Source: Burkholderiales bacterium (GTDB lineage Bacteria > Pseudomonadota > Gammaproteobacteria > Burkholderiales > Burkholderiaceae_E). Taken from it: 50,401 nucleotides of DNA. The notes beneath the pieces were generated by a model. It had not been told where the DNA came from, did no database searches, and saw only the letters and a list, made by a program, of their open reading frames with translations. Where the stretch lies: the NCBI GenBank assembly GCA_029977705.1, contig JAPOKJ010000024.1:1-50401 (forward strand), read 5' to 3'. Each line of letters starts with the position of its first letter. Within the stretch, counting starts at the first letter, position 1. Positions 16,131 to 24,471 of the stretch are shown in pieces. Made by a program: the position numbers and the translations under genes.

Positions 16131-18442
16131 TGGCCCGGCTCATCGCTCCTCACGCGACCGGCCGATGCCGCTGGCCTGTGGCCTCGGTCTGGTGGTGGCG
16201 GGCCATTGTCTTTCTCCGCGCGCTTGCCTTGCTGCTGATGGCCGTCAGCGTACCTTCAGTGGCTGGCGAACTTGATCGCGCCGCCCTCGAGCGGCTCCTG
16301 CCGGCGCCCTGGGTCCTCGGGGAATTCGACCCGGCCCTCAAGCTGTGGCCGCTGTACCGGCGCGAGGGGCCCGCCAGCCCGGCCGGCGTGGCGCTCGACC
16401 CGCAGGGACGAACCGTCTGGCCCGGCGCCTCTTCTGCGTCGACGGCCCCGGGCCAGTCGACTGCAGGCCCCGGTGCAGCCACGCCCTCTGCGGCCAGGCC
16501 GCCCGGCCCCTTGCGTGGCTATGCCTTCGAGTCCGTCGATGTTGCGCCAGTGGCCGGCTACTCCGGCAAACTCATCAACCTGCTCATCCTTATCGATGCG
16601 TCCGGTCAGTTGGTCGAGGTGCGGCTGCTGTCGCCCCGCGAGCCGCTGTTTGTCGGTGGTCTGGGGGATCGCCTGATGGCCCAGTTCGCCGCCCAGTATC
16701 GCGGCGTGTCGGTGCGCCAGAGCACGCGCATCCTGGGCGAGGCTGCCTCGCAGCCGGGCAGCGTGCCCGCTGGTGTCGTCGCGCTGCATGGCATCGCGCG
16801 TGGGACGGTGACGGCGGAACTGATGGACAAGTCGATCATGCAGGCGGCGATCAAGGTGGCTTCCGCCCGCCTGGGCATCGTGGGCACAGTCGATCCCCAG
16901 AAGATGGGTCGGCTGCGACTGGACCTTTTTTCGCCAGCCGACTGGGACGGGCTCGAGCGCGAGTCCCTGGTGCAGGCCCTCGATCTGCGCCACACCGATA
17001 TCGAGCGCGCCTTCGTCGGTACGCCGGTGACGCAGACACCGATACCGGGCGCTGCACCGGATCGCCCGGCCCTTCGACTCAGGGTGGCCCTGCTCAGCCT
17101 GCCGCAGGTCGGTCGCAACCTGCTGGACGAGGCCGGTTACCAGAAAATCAAGGCCCTTCGCGACAAGGGCACGCACAGCCTCCTGCTGGTGGCGAGTGGT
17201 GATTATGGTCTGGCGGGCGAAGGCGAGGCGCGTGCCGGACCGATGCAGCGGCTGACCCTGAAGCAGGGCGAGACCGTGCATCAGCTCAAGGATTTCATCT
17301 TCGACCATCCGATCCGCTTGCCGCCACAGTGGCAGGGCGCGCAACTGCGGGTGGCCCTGATCGACGGCCATGTTCCGATTGATCCGGCCCAGCCTCTCGA
17401 GCTGTCCTATCGGGTCAGCCGCAGCCAGGGCAGTTTCTACAAGCAGGTGTTCGAGAAATCCTTCCCCTTGCAGATCCGCGTGCCGCAGCGTTACGTCGAG
17501 CCGCCGCCCGCTCCGCCCGCACCCTGGCGCGATGCCTGGCTCAGTGCCTGGCCCCACGTGCTGGTGCTGGTGCTCGCACTGGCCGTGCTGGCCCTGGCCC
17601 TGTGGCAACAGCATGCCCTGGTCGCCCTGAGCGCCCGCCTGCAGCGCTTCCGGGTGGTCTTTCTGTTGTTCACCCTGATCTTTGTCGGCTGGTACGGACA
17701 AGGCCAGTTGTCGGTGGTCAACCTGACCGGCGTGGTCGAGTCCCTTCGCGCCGGGACCGGACTGCAATACCTGATGTTCGACCCGATGTCCTTGACGCTG
17801 TGGGTCTTCGTGCTGCTCAGCCTGCTGGTCTGGGGACGCGGCACGTTTTGCGGTTGGCTCTGCCCCTTCGGTGCCCTGCAGGAGTTGCTTGCCAGGGCAG
17901 CGGCGCTGACCGGATTCAAGTCGCATCGCTTCCATCGCGACACCGATGCCCGTCTCAAGAAGCTCAAATACGGGGTGCTGGCCTTGCTGCTGGCGTCGGC
18001 GCTCTTCATGCCGGCCTGGACGCCGACACTGGCCGAGGTCGAGCCCTTCAAGACCTCGATCAGCCTGATGTTCCAGCGTGACTGGCCTTATGTGCTGTGG
18101 GCCGTGTTGTGTCTGCTCGCCAGTGTCTGGGTGTACCGGGGCTATTGCCGCTATCTGTGTCCGCTGGGGGCTGCCCTGGCCGTGGTCGACCGCCTGCGCA
18201 TCCTGAACTGGATTCCGCGCCGTGCGCAATGTGGGCAGCCCTGCCAGACCTGCCGTCATCGCTGTGGCTACCAGGCGATTGCACCGAGCGGCAAGATCGA
18301 TTACGCCGAGTGTTTCCAGTGCCTGGACTGTGTCGACATTCATGATCACGTCGATCGCTGCGCCCCCTTGTTGCTCGAGCGCCGCCAGGCCGCTCGGGTC
18401 ATTGCGCTGGTGCCGGTCGATGGCAAGGGGGTGCCGTCATGA
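16130..18442 (+). CDS. nosR: NosR-like membrane flavo-iron-sulfur protein
   Basis: NosR/NirI family, which in denitrifiers carries electrons from the quinol pool to periplasmic N2O reductase. The 770-residue protein has an N-terminal signal/anchor (residues 25-45), a periplasmic FMN-binding domain (about 130-250), several membrane helices (about 485-690) with the CGWLCPFGALQE (574) and CRYLCPLGA (673) motifs, and a C-terminal double 4Fe-4S domain with CGQPCQTCRHRC (701) and CFQCLDC (728). The putative flavinylation segment reads GIARGTVTA (221-229); Thr is present but the S/T-G-A-T consensus is imperfect. ApbE follows, overlapping by 4 bases. No nosZ or nosDFY is nearby, so the electron acceptor is unknown. 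Confidence 0.88.
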   Translation: MARLIAPHATGRCRWPVASVWWWRAIVFLRALALLLMAVSVPSVAGELDRAALERLLPAPWVLGEFDPALKLWPLYRREGPASPAGVALDPQGRTVWPGASSASTAPGQSTAGPGAATPSAARPPGPLRGYAFESVDVAPVAGYSGKLINLLILIDASGQLVEVRLLSPREPLFVGGLGDRLMAQFAAQYRGVSVRQSTRILGEAASQPGSVPAGVVALHGIARGTVTAELMDKSIMQAAIKVASARLGIVGTVDPQKMGRLRLDLFSPADWDGLERESLVQALDLRHTDIERAFVGTPVTQTPIPGAAPDRPALRLRVALLSLPQVGRNLLDEAGYQKIKALRDKGTHSLLLVASGDYGLAGEGEARAGPMQRLTLKQGETVHQLKDFIFDHPIRLPPQWQGAQLRVALIDGHVPIDPAQPLELSYRVSRSQGSFYKQVFEKSFPLQIRVPQRYVEPPPAPPAPWRDAWLSAWPHVLVLVLALAVLALALWQQHALVALSARLQRFRVVFLLFTLIFVGWYGQGQLSVVNLTGVVESLRAGTGLQYLMFDPMSLTLWVFVLLSLLVWGRGTFCGWLCPFGALQELLARAAALTGFKSHRFHRDTDARLKKLKYGVLALLLASALFMPAWTPTLAEVEPFKTSISLMFQRDWPYVLWAVLCLLASVWVYRGYCRYLCPLGAALAVVDRLRILNWIPRRAQCGQPCQTCRHRCGYQAIAPSGKIDYAECFQCLDCVDIHDHVDRCAPLLLERRQAARVIALVPVDGKGVPS

Positions 18443-19557
18443 GCCTGCGGACACCAGTCACCCTGGCACAGCCTGCGGTGCTGCCAGGCCTGGCACGGCG
18501 GCGTGGCCTTCGCCTGGCCCTCGGCCTGGGGGCTGCGGCCCTTGGGGGCGGGACGGCACAGCCGACCGTCCAGGCGGCGGTGCGGCGCCTGCACTGGGAT
18601 CAGCGCGTGCTGCAGGGCTTTGGCACCCGCCTGTGGTTGCAGGCGGGTCACCATGACCCGCAAGCGCTGCAGCGTGCCCTCGACAAGACCGTGCTCCGCC
18701 TGCGCGACATTGAGTCCGCCATGAGCCTGTTCCAGGCCGACAGCGCCCTGAACCGGCTCAACCGGCAGGGGTATCTGGATCGCCCGCCTGCCGACCTGCT
18801 CGCCGTCCTGCGGCTGGCCAGACAGGTATCGGCGGCCAGCCACGGGGCCTTCGATGTCAGCATGCAGCCCTTGTGGCAGGTCTGGAGCGAGGCCATGCAA
18901 TCGGGACACCGCCCCGCCGCTGCCGATCTGGCCCGAGCCTGTCGGCTCGTTGGCTGGCAGGCGCTGGCGATCGAGGAGGGACGCCTGCGCCTTCAGCGTG
19001 CCGGCATGGCCCTCAGCCTGAATGGCATCGCACAAGGTTATGCGGCAGATGCCGCCCGCCAGTGCCTGCAGGCGCATGGCGTGCAACACGCCCTGCTCGA
19101 TTGCGGTGAATGGAGCAGCCTCGGCAGCCCGCCAGGTGACCATGGCGCTGCGCCAGAGGCAATGGCGCCCTGGCGCATTGCGCTGGCGGATCCGCTGGCG
19201 GGCCAGGCCCTGCTGGGGACCATCGCACTGCACGGACGAAGCCTGGCTTATTCCACCGATGCGCAGACCCGTTTTTCAGCCGATGGTCGCGACCATCACA
19301 TCCTCGATCCGCGCAGCGGCCGCTCGCCAGCACAGGCCAGTGCCGTGGCAGTGGTGGCCGGCTCCTGCGCGCTCGCCGATGCCCTGACCAAGGTGTTCTT
19401 CATGGCCGCAGAAGGCCCGGGGAGCTTCCAGGGCTGGGTCGGCCGATCGGCGGCCCTGTGCGCGCACTGGCAGGGGCAATGCGTGTTGGTCGACAAGCAG
19501 GGCCGGCGCTGGGCCAGTGCCGGACTTGGTCTGAGCCTGGCAGAGGCGCGGGGCTAG
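18439..19557 (+). CDS. apbE: ApbE/NosX-type FAD:protein FMN transferase
   Basis: Predicted periplasmic enzyme that covalently attaches FMN to Thr/Ser of a partner, here presumably the upstream NosR-like protein. The 372-residue product begins with a twin-arginine-like leader (ARRRGLRLALGLGAAAL, Arg20-22), as NosX proteins do, and has the ApbE landmarks MSLFQADSALNRLNR, FDVSMQPL, LNGIAQGYAADAA, the STDAQTRF region and HHILDPRSGRSP. It overlaps nosR by 4 bases. The TAG stop lies in a palindrome shared with the end of convergent proC. Confidence 0.92.
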   Translation: MSLRTPVTLAQPAVLPGLARRRGLRLALGLGAAALGGGTAQPTVQAAVRRLHWDQRVLQGFGTRLWLQAGHHDPQALQRALDKTVLRLRDIESAMSLFQADSALNRLNRQGYLDRPPADLLAVLRLARQVSAASHGAFDVSMQPLWQVWSEAMQSGHRPAAADLARACRLVGWQALAIEEGRLRLQRAGMALSLNGIAQGYAADAARQCLQAHGVQHALLDCGEWSSLGSPPGDHGAAPEAMAPWRIALADPLAGQALLGTIALHGRSLAYSTDAQTRFSADGRDHHILDPRSGRSPAQASAVAVVAGSCALADALTKVFFMAAEGPGSFQGWVGRSAALCAHWQGQCVLVDKQGRRWASAGLGLSLAEARG

Positions 19558-19598
19558 GTGCGGGCACGAGAGGTTTTGCGGACCTTCACACCTAGTCC
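19551..19598. terminator. Long palindrome between the apbE-like gene and proC
   Basis: GGGCTAGGTG (19551-19560) pairs with CACCTAGTCC (19589-19598), 10 bp with one G-U, and covers the TAG stops of both convergent genes. The loop is occupied by the 28-base repeat word. Likely a bidirectional transcription end, though no T-run is present. Confidence 0.5.
19560..19587 (+). repeat. 28-base dispersed repeat, copy 1
   Basis: Matches 25629-25656 at 27 of 28 positions (A at 19566 here, G there). Core GAGAGGTTTTGCGGACC. It starts 3 bases after the stop of the apbE-like gene; the other copy starts 24 bases after the stop of pilU, in the same orientation relative to each gene. No third copy was noticed in the window. 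Confidence 0.8.
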
Positions 19599-20419
19599 TT
19601 GCCGAATGCCAGGCCCATCTCGGCACCGCGATCATTGGCCGCTTTCAGGGCCTGACGGAACAGCCCCATCAGGTCACGCTCCTGCATCACCGCCAGTGCG
19701 GCGGCGGTGGTACCTCCCTTGGAGGTGACCCGCTCGCGCAGGATGGCGGGCGCTTCGTCCGAGCGCTGGGCCAGCTCCGCTGCCCCGCGCAGGGTATGGC
19801 GCGCCAGCAAGGCGGCCTCCCGGGTGCCCAGGCCGAGTTGCTCGCCGGCCGCCTGCATCGCCTCGAGGACGAGAAAGACGTAGGCCGGACCGCTGCCGCT
19901 CAGGGCGGTGACGGCGTCGATCTGCTCCTCGCGTTCGATCCACACCGATTCACCGACACTGGCGAGCAGTTCATCGGCCTTGGCACGGCCGGACGCATCG
20001 ACGTCGGGCAGGGCGGTATAGCCGGTAATGCCCATGCCGATCAGGGCCGGGGTGTTGGGCATCGCGCGCACCAGTTGCCGGTACCCGCCGAGCCAGCGGC
20101 TCAGGTCCTGCAGGCGTATGCCGGCGGCCACGCTGAGGACCAGCTGTTGCTTCAGGTAGGGCGCCAGACCCTTGGCCACCGCCGACATCACCTGCGGCTT
20201 GACCGCCAGGATCAGGACATCGGCCTGCAGGGCCTCGTCGGCCGCAGCCAGGGCAGCATCGGCGTAGACGCGCAGACCGCCCAGCTGGCGGTCCTGCAAG
20301 GCCTGGCGCGCGGCCTCGAAGGGTTCGACGACCGCGATGCGGTGTGCGGGGTTCTTGTTCAGCAGGCCGAGAATCATGGCGGTTGCCATGTTGCCGCCAC
20401 CGATGAAGGCAATCTTCAT
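19592..20419 (-). CDS. proC: Pyrroline-5-carboxylate reductase
   Basis: Last step of proline synthesis, NAD(P)H reduction of pyrroline-5-carboxylate. The 275-residue protein has an N-terminal Rossmann motif IAFIGGGNMATAMI, the VRAMPNTPALIGMG segment, the ALSGSGPAYVF signature near 168 and the RERVTSKGGTT motif near 235. It starts 1 base after the murJ stop, so the two are likely co-transcribed. proA is also in the window (31.7 kb), not adjacent. Confidence 0.96.
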   Translation of the reverse strand: MKIAFIGGGNMATAMILGLLNKNPAHRIAVVEPFEAARQALQDRQLGGLRVYADAALAAADEALQADVLILAVKPQVMSAVAKGLAPYLKQQLVLSVAAGIRLQDLSRWLGGYRQLVRAMPNTPALIGMGITGYTALPDVDASGRAKADELLASVGESVWIEREEQIDAVTALSGSGPAYVFLVLEAMQAAGEQLGLGTREAALLARHTLRGAAELAQRSDEAPAILRERVTSKGGTTAAALAVMQERDLMGLFRQALKAANDRGAEMGLAFGKD

Positions 20420-20420
20420 G

Positions 20421-21986
20421 TCACAGGTTCTTTCTCAGGAATTGACGGGGACGCACGCCCATCACCATCAGGCTCAGCCCGTAGATGAGGGCGCCCAGGC
20501 CGATGATGCCCAGGGCCCAGGCGATGCGCTCGAAGGGCTGGGCACGCAGGCCCGTCCAGTCAAAGCGCAGGGTGGCATCGTGGACGAACAGGCCCATCAG
20601 CAGGCCTGCCACCAGCACCCGGGCCAGGAAGCCGGCCCAGCCGGGGGCAGGGCGGTACAGGCCCTGGCGGCGCAGTCCGTGATACAGCCAGCCGGCATTG
20701 GCCAGGGCACCGATCGAGATCGACAGGGCCAGGCCGGCATGGGCCAGCCAGGGTACGAACACCAGGTTCATCAACTGCGTGGCAATCAGCACGCCGATGC
20801 CGATCTTCAGGGGCGTGCGGACATCCTGGCGCGCATAGAAGGCCGGCGCCAGCACCTTGATGGCGATCAGTCCGATCAGGCCGATGCTGTAGCCGGTCAC
20901 GGCCATGCGCGTCATCTGTACATCGTGCGCGGTGAAGCGTCCGTAGTGGAAGAGCATCGCAGTCAGGGGCTCGGCCATCAGGGCCAGACCCAGGGTGGCG
21001 GGCACGGCCAGCAGCCAGGCCAGGCGCAGGCCCCAGTCGAGCAGTTGGCCGTACTGCAGGTCGTCGCGGGCAGCCGCGGCGCGCGACAGGCTGGGCAGCA
21101 GGACGGTGCCCAGTGCCACGCCCAGCAAGGCGGTGGGAAACTCCATCAGGCGGTCGCCGTAGGAGATCCAGGAGACCGAGCCGGGGGCCAGTCGCGAGGC
21201 GATCTGGGTGTTCAGGATCAGGCTGACCTGGGCCACCGAGACCGCCAGCATGGCCGGCAGCATCTGGCGCATGATCTGCCGCGTCTGGGGATCGGCAAAG
21301 GCCTCGCGCACGCCCAGGCCGATACGGGGCAGCAGGCCCAGGCGCAGCAGGGCCGGGACCTGGAGGGCGACCTGCAGCAGGCCGCCGATCATCACGCCGG
21401 CCGCCAACGCCAGCACCGGTGGCTGGAAATGGTCGCGCAGCAGCAGGCCCGCTGCGATGAAGCTCAGGTTCAGCAGCACCGGTGTGAAGGCCGGGATGGC
21501 GACCTTTTTCCAGGTGTTCAGGATGCCGGCCGACAGCGCCACCATGCCCATGAACAGGATGTAGGGGAACATCCAGCGGGTCATCGTCACCGAGGCGTCG
21601 AAGGCGGCCGGGTTGCGGGCCAGGCCCGAGGCCATCAGGTAGACCAGCGCGGGCGCCGCCAGCACCCCCAGGGCCGAGATCAGTACCAGCACCCAGAAGA
21701 GGGCGGTGGTGACATGGTTGATCATCACCATGACGCTGCCGCCGGCCTCGCCTTCCTGCTCGGCACGCAACTTGGCCCGGCCCAGCAGGGGCACGAAGGC
21801 CTGGGAAAAAGCCCCCTCGGCAAACATCCGGCGCAGCAGGTTGGGCAGCCGGAAGGCGACGAAAAAGGCGTCGGTCATCACCCCGGCCCCGAACAGCGCG
21901 GCGGTCATGTTTTCGCGGATCAGGCCGGTAATGCGGGACAACAGGGTCAGCCCGGAGACGGTGGCCGCCGCCTTGAACAGGTTCAT
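20421..21986 (-). CDS. murJ: Lipid II flippase
   Basis: MurJ (MviN) translocates lipid II across the inner membrane for peptidoglycan synthesis. The 521-residue protein has about fourteen membrane helices, the N-terminal SRITGLIRENMTAALFG segment, FRLPNLLRRMFAEGAFSQAFVP with the family's essential Arg residues, and the KVLAPAFYARQDVRTP motif. It is divergent from rpsT, a common betaproteobacterial arrangement, and is followed by proC. Confidence 0.96.
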   Translation of the reverse strand: MNLFKAAATVSGLTLLSRITGLIRENMTAALFGAGVMTDAFFVAFRLPNLLRRMFAEGAFSQAFVPLLGRAKLRAEQEGEAGGSVMVMINHVTTALFWVLVLISALGVLAAPALVYLMASGLARNPAAFDASVTMTRWMFPYILFMGMVALSAGILNTWKKVAIPAFTPVLLNLSFIAAGLLLRDHFQPPVLALAAGVMIGGLLQVALQVPALLRLGLLPRIGLGVREAFADPQTRQIMRQMLPAMLAVSVAQVSLILNTQIASRLAPGSVSWISYGDRLMEFPTALLGVALGTVLLPSLSRAAAARDDLQYGQLLDWGLRLAWLLAVPATLGLALMAEPLTAMLFHYGRFTAHDVQMTRMAVTGYSIGLIGLIAIKVLAPAFYARQDVRTPLKIGIGVLIATQLMNLVFVPWLAHAGLALSISIGALANAGWLYHGLRRQGLYRPAPGWAGFLARVLVAGLLMGLFVHDATLRFDWTGLRAQPFERIAWALGIIGLGALIYGLSLMVMGVRPRQFLRKNL

Positions 21987-22031
21987 CCGGGGCCTTTCCC
22001 TGCTTTTCTGGCTTCTTTTTTGGTCATGGGC

Positions 22032-22037
22032 TATAAT
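22032..22037 (+). promoter_or_regulatory. rpsT: Consensus -10 hexamer upstream of rpsT
   Basis: A perfect TATAAT about 90 bases before the rpsT ATG, in an AT-rich patch that contrasts with the surrounding GC. The -35 region about 17 bases upstream (TGGCTT) is weak. It gives an rpsT leader of roughly 85 bases. Confidence 0.6.
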
Positions 22038-22128
22038 TTAAGGCTTTTCCGGATAAACCGCCCGATCAGAGACAAAACCCGTCCCGCTGGCGGCGATCCC
22101 CGATTCCACATTTAGGACGATTTTTCGC

Positions 22129-22392
22129 ATGGCCAATATTGCCTCCGCCCGCAAGCGCGCGCGTCAAGCCGTGAAGCTGAACGCGCACAACTCCAGCCTG
22201 CGCTCGACGCTGCGCACCGCCATCAAGGCTGTTCGCAAGGCCGTCGCCAAGGGCGACAAAGCCGCTGCTGCGGCGGTCTTCCAGCAGTCGATGAGCACCA
22301 TCGACCGCATCGCCGACAAGAAGATCATTCACAAGAACACCGCCTCGCGCCAAAAGAGCCGTCTGGCTGCAGCCGTCAAGGCAATGGCCTGA
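22129..22392 (+). CDS. rpsT: 30S ribosomal protein S20
   Basis: An 87-residue basic helical protein binding 16S rRNA. The sequence [16 protein letters not shown] and the C-terminal [15 protein letters not shown] are diagnostic. An AGGA site precedes the ATG. A short GATCC/GGATC hairpin overlaps its stop, in the 12-base gap before convergent yggS. Confidence 0.97.
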   Translation: MANIASARKRARQAVKLNAHNSSLRSTLRTAIKAVRKAVAKGDKAAAAAVFQQSMSTIDRIADKKIIHKNTASRQKSRLAAAVKAMA

Positions 22393-22404
22393 TCCTGAGG
22401 GATC

Positions 22405-23238
22405 TCATGCCGGCGCGCTGCGCGCGCCGAACAGCGCCGATCCGACCCTGACGATCGTCGCACCTTCCAGGATCGCGGCCTTCAGGTCGGCGCTCATGCC
22501 CATCGACAGGGTATCGAAGTCAGCGGCCTGATCCGGGGCATGGCCCCGCAGGCGATCCCTTGCTGCCCCGAACAGACGCCGCATGTCCGCAAAGGGCTTG
22601 CGCTGCGCGGCCTCATCCCCGGCCGCTTCGGGAATGCACATCACACCGCGCAACCGGGCACCGCCCAGGCCGCTGCCATCGCGCTGCGCCGAAATCATGT
22701 CGGCCACCGCTATGACTAGGTCGCCCAGGGCCTCGGGCGCCACACCGCTCTTGCTGGCCTCGCCGCTGATGTTGACCTGCAGGCACAATTGCACCGGCGG
22801 CAACTGGCGTGGCCGCTGCTCGATCAGCCGGCGCGCGATCTTGTCCCGGTCCACGCTGTGTACCCAGGCGAAGTGCTCGGCGATCGGGCGTGTCTTGTTC
22901 GACTGGATCGGCCCGATGAAATGCCATTCGATCTGTGCCGCCAGCGTTGCGTCGAGGCTGGCACAGGCCAGCTGCTTGTCGAGCGCCTCCTGCAGATAGT
23001 TCTCGCCGAAGGCGCGCTGCCCGAGCCGGGCAAAGTCGAGCACCGCGGGCGCCGGGAAGGTCTTGCTCACCGCGAGCAACTGCACCGTCGGTCGCGGCCG
23101 CGCCGCCGCCAGGCAGGCCAGGGTGATTCCCGACTCTACGCCGGCCAGCGCCGCGCTGGCCGGCCCGCAGGCCTCGGCGGCACCGGGAAGGGAACTGTTG
23201 CCGGAAGGGGAAGAAGAAGGCTCGGATCGACCGTTCAT
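22405..23238 (-). CDS. YggS/PROSC family PLP-binding protein
   Basis: PLP homeostasis protein of the alanine-racemase-like TIM-barrel family; it binds PLP but has no known catalytic activity. The 277-residue protein holds PLP Lys59 in LLAVSKTF, GENYLQEA, WHFIGPIQSNK and the LSMGMSADL phosphate-binding segment. It has about 30 Ser/Gly/Ala-rich residues before the fold, longer than usual (about 230 residues), so a later start not marked by ATG cannot be excluded. It is divergent from pilT, as in many gamma- and betaproteobacteria. Confidence 0.93.
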   Translation of the reverse strand: MNGRSEPSSSPSGNSSLPGAAEACGPASAALAGVESGITLACLAAARPRPTVQLLAVSKTFPAPAVLDFARLGQRAFGENYLQEALDKQLACASLDATLAAQIEWHFIGPIQSNKTRPIAEHFAWVHSVDRDKIARRLIEQRPRQLPPVQLCLQVNISGEASKSGVAPEALGDLVIAVADMISAQRDGSGLGGARLRGVMCIPEAAGDEAAQRKPFADMRRLFGAARDRLRGHAPDQAADFDTLSMGMSADLKAAILEGATIVRVGSALFGARSAPA

Positions 23239-23330
23239 CGCAGAAAAACTCGATTCATCGGCGTGCTCTGGTCTGGGGGCACGGGAGTGAGCAAGCTTAC
23301 CGCAGTAAACCGCCCAAGGCTCGCCTACCC

Positions 23331-24374
23331 ATGGATATCGCTGAACTTCTCGCTTTTGCCGTCAAGAACAAGGCCTCTGACCTGCATCTGTCAGCCGGCC
23401 TGCCCCCGATGATCCGCGTGCACGGCGATGTGCGTCGCATCAATCTGCCGCCGATGGAGCACAAGGATGTCCACGGCATGATCTACGACATCATGAGCGA
23501 CTCGCAGCGCAAGGACTACGAGGAGAACCTCGAGTGCGACTTCTCCTTCGCGATCCCGGGCCTGGCGCGTTTCCGTGTCAATGCCTTCATGCACAACCGT
23601 GGCGCCGGTGCGGTGATGCGGACGATTCCGTCCAAGATCCTCACGCTCGAGGAACTGAACTGCCCCAAGGTGTTCACCGAACTGGCGCAAACCCCGCGCG
23701 GCATCATACTGGTGACTGGCCCGACCGGTTCGGGCAAGTCCACCACCCTGGCGGCGATGGTCAACTGGATCAACGAGAACGTCTATGGCCACATTCTCAC
23801 CGTCGAGGATCCGATCGAATTCGTGCACGAGTCCAAGCGTTGTCTGGTGAACCAGCGTGAAGTCGGTCCGATGACCCTGTCCTTCAACAACGCCCTCAAG
23901 AGCGCGCTTCGTGAAGACCCGGACGTCATCCTGGTGGGCGAGTTGCGCGACCTGGAAACCATCCGGCTGGCACTGACGGCCGCCGAGACCGGCCACCTGG
24001 TTTTTGGCACCCTGCACACCTCGTCGGCCGCCAAGACCATCGACCGGATCGTCGATGTGTTCCCGGCAGCGGAAAAAGACATGGTGCGTGCCATGTTGTC
24101 CGAATCGCTCAAGGCAGTGATCTCACAGTCCCTGCTCAAGACCAAGGACGGCAGCGGCCGCGTCGCCGCCCACGAGATCATGCTCGGCACGCCTGCCATC
24201 CGCAACCTGATCCGCGAGGCCAAGGTGGCGCAGATGAACGCCACCATCCAGACCGGTGGCGGCCTGGGCATGCAGACGCTCGATCAATGCCTGACCGACC
24301 TGGTACGCCGCAATGTCATCAGCATGCATGAAGCGCGGCAGGCCGCTGCCGTGAAAGAGAACTTCCCGGGCTGA
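23331..24374 (+). CDS. pilT: Type IV pilus retraction ATPase PilT
   Basis: Hexameric ATPase powering pilus retraction for twitching and DNA uptake. The 347-residue protein has an N-terminal PAS-like domain (KASDLHLSAGLPPMIRVHG), Walker A GPTGSGKS (130-137), the Asp box ILTVEDPIEF, the Walker B region PDVILVGELRD, the His box GTLHTSSAAKT, and the retraction-specific C-terminal AIRNLIRE (289-296). pilU follows after 97 bases. With the ComEA-like protein this suggests possible natural transformation. Confidence 0.97.
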   Translation: MDIAELLAFAVKNKASDLHLSAGLPPMIRVHGDVRRINLPPMEHKDVHGMIYDIMSDSQRKDYEENLECDFSFAIPGLARFRVNAFMHNRGAGAVMRTIPSKILTLEELNCPKVFTELAQTPRGIILVTGPTGSGKSTTLAAMVNWINENVYGHILTVEDPIEFVHESKRCLVNQREVGPMTLSFNNALKSALREDPDVILVGELRDLETIRLALTAAETGHLVFGTLHTSSAAKTIDRIVDVFPAAEKDMVRAMLSESLKAVISQSLLKTKDGSGRVAAHEIMLGTPAIRNLIREAKVAQMNATIQTGGGLGMQTLDQCLTDLVRRNVISMHEARQAAAVKENFPG

Positions 24375-24471
24375 CCTGGACAATGCGGCCCAGGCGGTCC
24401 CTGGCTCAGTCGCAAGCATCCGGAAACAGCACGCCCCAGCGTCACCTCCATCCAGCACCAGGACTCTCTCC

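Noticed and set aside
16256-18349. 697-codon frame antisense to nosR
   Set aside because: Shadow frame with His/Gln/Arg-rich composition typical of the reverse complement of GC-rich genes.
20337-22115. 592-codon frame antisense to murJ and proC
   Set aside because: Gln/His/Gly-rich shadow; the minus strand encodes recognisable MurJ and ProC.
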